From NCBI RefSeq assembly GCF_902859855.1, contig NZ_CADIKH010000010.1, positions 62,001 to 126,000 on the forward strand: a DNA stretch of 64,000 bases, given 5' to 3'. Position 1 is the stretch's first letter; the number at the start of each line of letters is the position of its first letter. Under the pieces are notes generated by a model that saw only the letters and a list, made by a program, of their open reading frames with translations, did not search any database and was not told the DNA's origin. This DNA comes from Paraburkholderia humisilvae (GTDB lineage Bacteria; Pseudomonadota; Gammaproteobacteria; Burkholderiales; Burkholderiaceae). Positions 62,500 to 64,000 of this stretch are shown one piece after another. A program made the translations under genes and the position numbers.

Positions 62500-64000
62500 T
62501 CAGATCGCCTTGGTGAAGGGCGCGCCCGAGCGCTCGCGCAACTCGTTGAATACAATCTTCGGCCACGCCTTCTGAGCAACCTCGATTTCAGAAATGTGCG
62601 ATGCGAGATAGGTCGGCGCATTCGACGCATCCATCGCAATGCGGGCTGAATAAGCGTCCAGAAACCGGCGCAGTTCACCGGCATCGTCACATGTGATCCA
62701 GCGCGACATCTTGTAGCGCGCGGACATCATCCGCACGTCAACCTTGTATTCCGTCGAAAGCCGGTGTGCAACCACTTCAAACTGAAGCTGACCGACCGCG
62801 CCGAGAATCATCAACCCGCCGACGACAGGCTTGAACACCTGAATCGCACCCTCTTCGCCGAGTTGCTTCAATGCTTCGCCGAGTTGTTTGGCTCGCATCG
62901 GGTCGACGACTTCGACGGTCTGGAAGATTTCCGGCGCGAAGAACGGCAACCCGACGAACTGCAGGTCTTCGCCTTCGGTCAACGTATCGCCAAGACTGAG
63001 CGTACCGTGGTTCGGAATACCGATGATGTCGCCCGCGTAGGCCTCACTCACCGTCTCCCGTCGTTGCGACAGAAATGTCACCACGTTGTTGGCGCGAAAC
63101 GTCTTGTTCGAACGCGTGACCTTCAACGCCATCCCACGTTCGAAGCGCCCCGAGCAGACACGGATAAATGCGACGCGGTCGCGGTGCGCGAGGTCCATGT
63201 TTGCTTGCACCTTGAACACGACACCGGTGAACTTCGGTTCGTCGGGTTGGACGGGGCGCTGTACGGTCATGCGCATCGATGGCGGCGGAGCAAGATCGAC
63301 AAGCGCGTCGAGAATTTCTTTCACGCCGAAGTTGTTGATCGCCGAACCGAACAGCACGGGCGATTGTTGGCCCGCCAGAAATTCGTCGCGATCGAAGGTC
63401 GGCGTCGCGCCGGTGATCAACTCCACTTCGTCTTTGGCTTTCGTCCATGCGTAGCCGAAGCGGCGCTCGCCATCATCGTGGCCGATTGCCTGTAGCGTTT
63501 CGACAGCGCCGCCGAGCGTATCCTGGCCCGCACGGAATACCCGGACCTGATCGCGCTGAATATCGTATACGCCCTGGAAGTCCTTGCCCATGCCGATCGG
63601 CCAGGTGAACGGCACGGCCGCGACGCCTAGATGCCGCTCGATTTCGTCGAGCAGGTCGAGCGGTTCGCGGACTTCGCGGTCGAGCTTGTTGATGAACGTG
63701 ACGATCGGCGTCTTGCGGCTGCGACAGACTTCAAGCAGCTTCAGCGTTTGCGCTTCGACGCCGTTCGCGCCGTCGATCACCATCACCGCGGCATCGACCG
63801 CCGTCAGCACGCGATAGGTGTCTTCCGAAAAGTCTTCGTGGCCCGGCGTGTCGAGCAGGTTGATGACCGCGTCGCCGTACTCGAACTGCATCACCGAGCT
63901 TGCGACCGAAATGCCGCGCTGCTTTTCGATCTCCATCCAGTCGGAGGTGGCGTAGCGGTTGCTTTTGCGGCCTTTCACCGTGCCGGCGATCTGAATGGCG
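62500..64000 (-). CDS. prfC: Peptide chain release factor 3, 5' end beyond window
   Basis: The visible 500 residues are RF3, the translational GTPase that removes RF1/RF2 from the ribosome. Motifs: TSDWMEIEKQRGISV (switch I), DTPGHEDFSEDTYRV (G3), NKLD (G4; FINKLDREV), then domains II and III including FFAPEIFQTVEVVDP. The G1 motif lies beyond the right edge. This is a core gene and marks the right border of the island. A GGACTT/AAGTCC hairpin just past the stop may end its message. Confidence 0.95.
   Translation of the reverse strand, partial: AIQIAGTVKGRKSNRYATSDWMEIEKQRGISVASSVMQFEYGDAVINLLDTPGHEDFSEDTYRVLTAVDAAVMVIDGANGVEAQTLKLLEVCRSRKTPIVTFINKLDREVREPLDLLDEIERHLGVAAVPFTWPIGMGKDFQGVYDIQRDQVRVFRAGQDTLGGAVETLQAIGHDDGERRFGYAWTKAKDEVELITGATPTFDRDEFLAGQQSPVLFGSAINNFGVKEILDALVDLAPPPSMRMTVQRPVQPDEPKFTGVVFKVQANMDLAHRDRVAFIRVCSGRFERGMALKVTRSNKTFRANNVVTFLSQRRETVSEAYAGDIIGIPNHGTLSLGDTLTEGEDLQFVGLPFFAPEIFQTVEVVDPMRAKQLGEALKQLGEEGAIQVFKPVVGGLMILGAVGQLQFEVVAHRLSTEYKVDVRMMSARYKMSRWITCDDAGELRRFLDAYSARIAMDASNAPTYLASHISEIEVAQKAWPKIVFNELRERSGAPFTKAI

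Noticed and set aside
1..64000. tRNA, rRNA genes or CRISPR arrays
   Set aside because: No cloverleaf-like sequence, rRNA segment or regularly spaced repeats were recognised while reading both strands.

Overview
The window looks like a chromosomal segment of a Burkholderiales bacterium, most likely Paraburkholderia or Burkholderia. The evidence is high-GC codon use in the flanks, a DUF4148 protein, a BPSL0761-type small protein, a SigF/NrsF pair, H-NS proteins of the Burkholderia type and a UxaA-based deoxysugar pathway. Everything here is read from sequence only; no database search was run.

Region 1 (1-30123) is core-like. From the left, on the minus strand, lies an energised two-partner secretion locus: a TpsB/FhaC-type outer-membrane transporter, a DUF2341-LamG-ExbB fusion, ExbD and a TonB-like protein. 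It is followed by a TIGR03032 protein, a small membrane protein, an MgtC/SapB protein, an AGE-family epimerase, a persulfide-dioxygenase-like metallo-hydrolase and a PaaI thioesterase. Next comes a nine-gene minus-strand operon for non-phosphorylative L-fucose-type sugar catabolism with its own ABC importer: FAH-family hydrolase, SDR, lactonase, aldo/keto reductase, UxaA dehydratase in two pieces, permease, ATPase and binding protein. An IclR regulator is divergent. The permease is frameshifted. Then come envelope and stress genes with two ECF sigma factors. Both the SigF-NrsF operon and the DoxX-sigma operon carry a matching GTAACC-N16-CGAA promoter. The block closes with a Pat-like protein, an orphan fimbrial adhesin and an RDD protein.

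Region 2 (about 30130-62450) is an AT-richer accessory island with no integrase. It begins with a compact Tn7-like element (tnsA-B-C-D on the minus strand) that seems to carry no cargo. Behind it sits a dense set of likely defence modules. These are an ABC-three-component system preceded by a previously unlisted 59-residue membrane protein, and a TcmP / Gp37-Gp68 / TcmP group. There is also a giant SF1 helicase with a C-terminal nuclease, divergent from an operon of two PLD-like proteins and a large unknown protein. An HhH-GPD glycosylase-like protein, a PD-(D/E)XK-like protein and a tandem-domain H-NS protein follow. Several small Burkholderia-type genes come next, one of them frameshifted. 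Last is a six-gene operon with one intact HAD phosphatase-like protein and two HAD-like paralogues whose catalytic aspartates are replaced. A double-HTH regulator reads away from that operon.

Region 3 (62500-64000) is the 3' part of prfC (release factor 3), a core gene cut by the window edge. The island therefore lies between the RDD gene and prfC.

The most promising undescribed systems are the HAD/pseudo-HAD operon (59017-61485) and the PLD-PLD-unknown operon with its divergent helicase (44805-54001).
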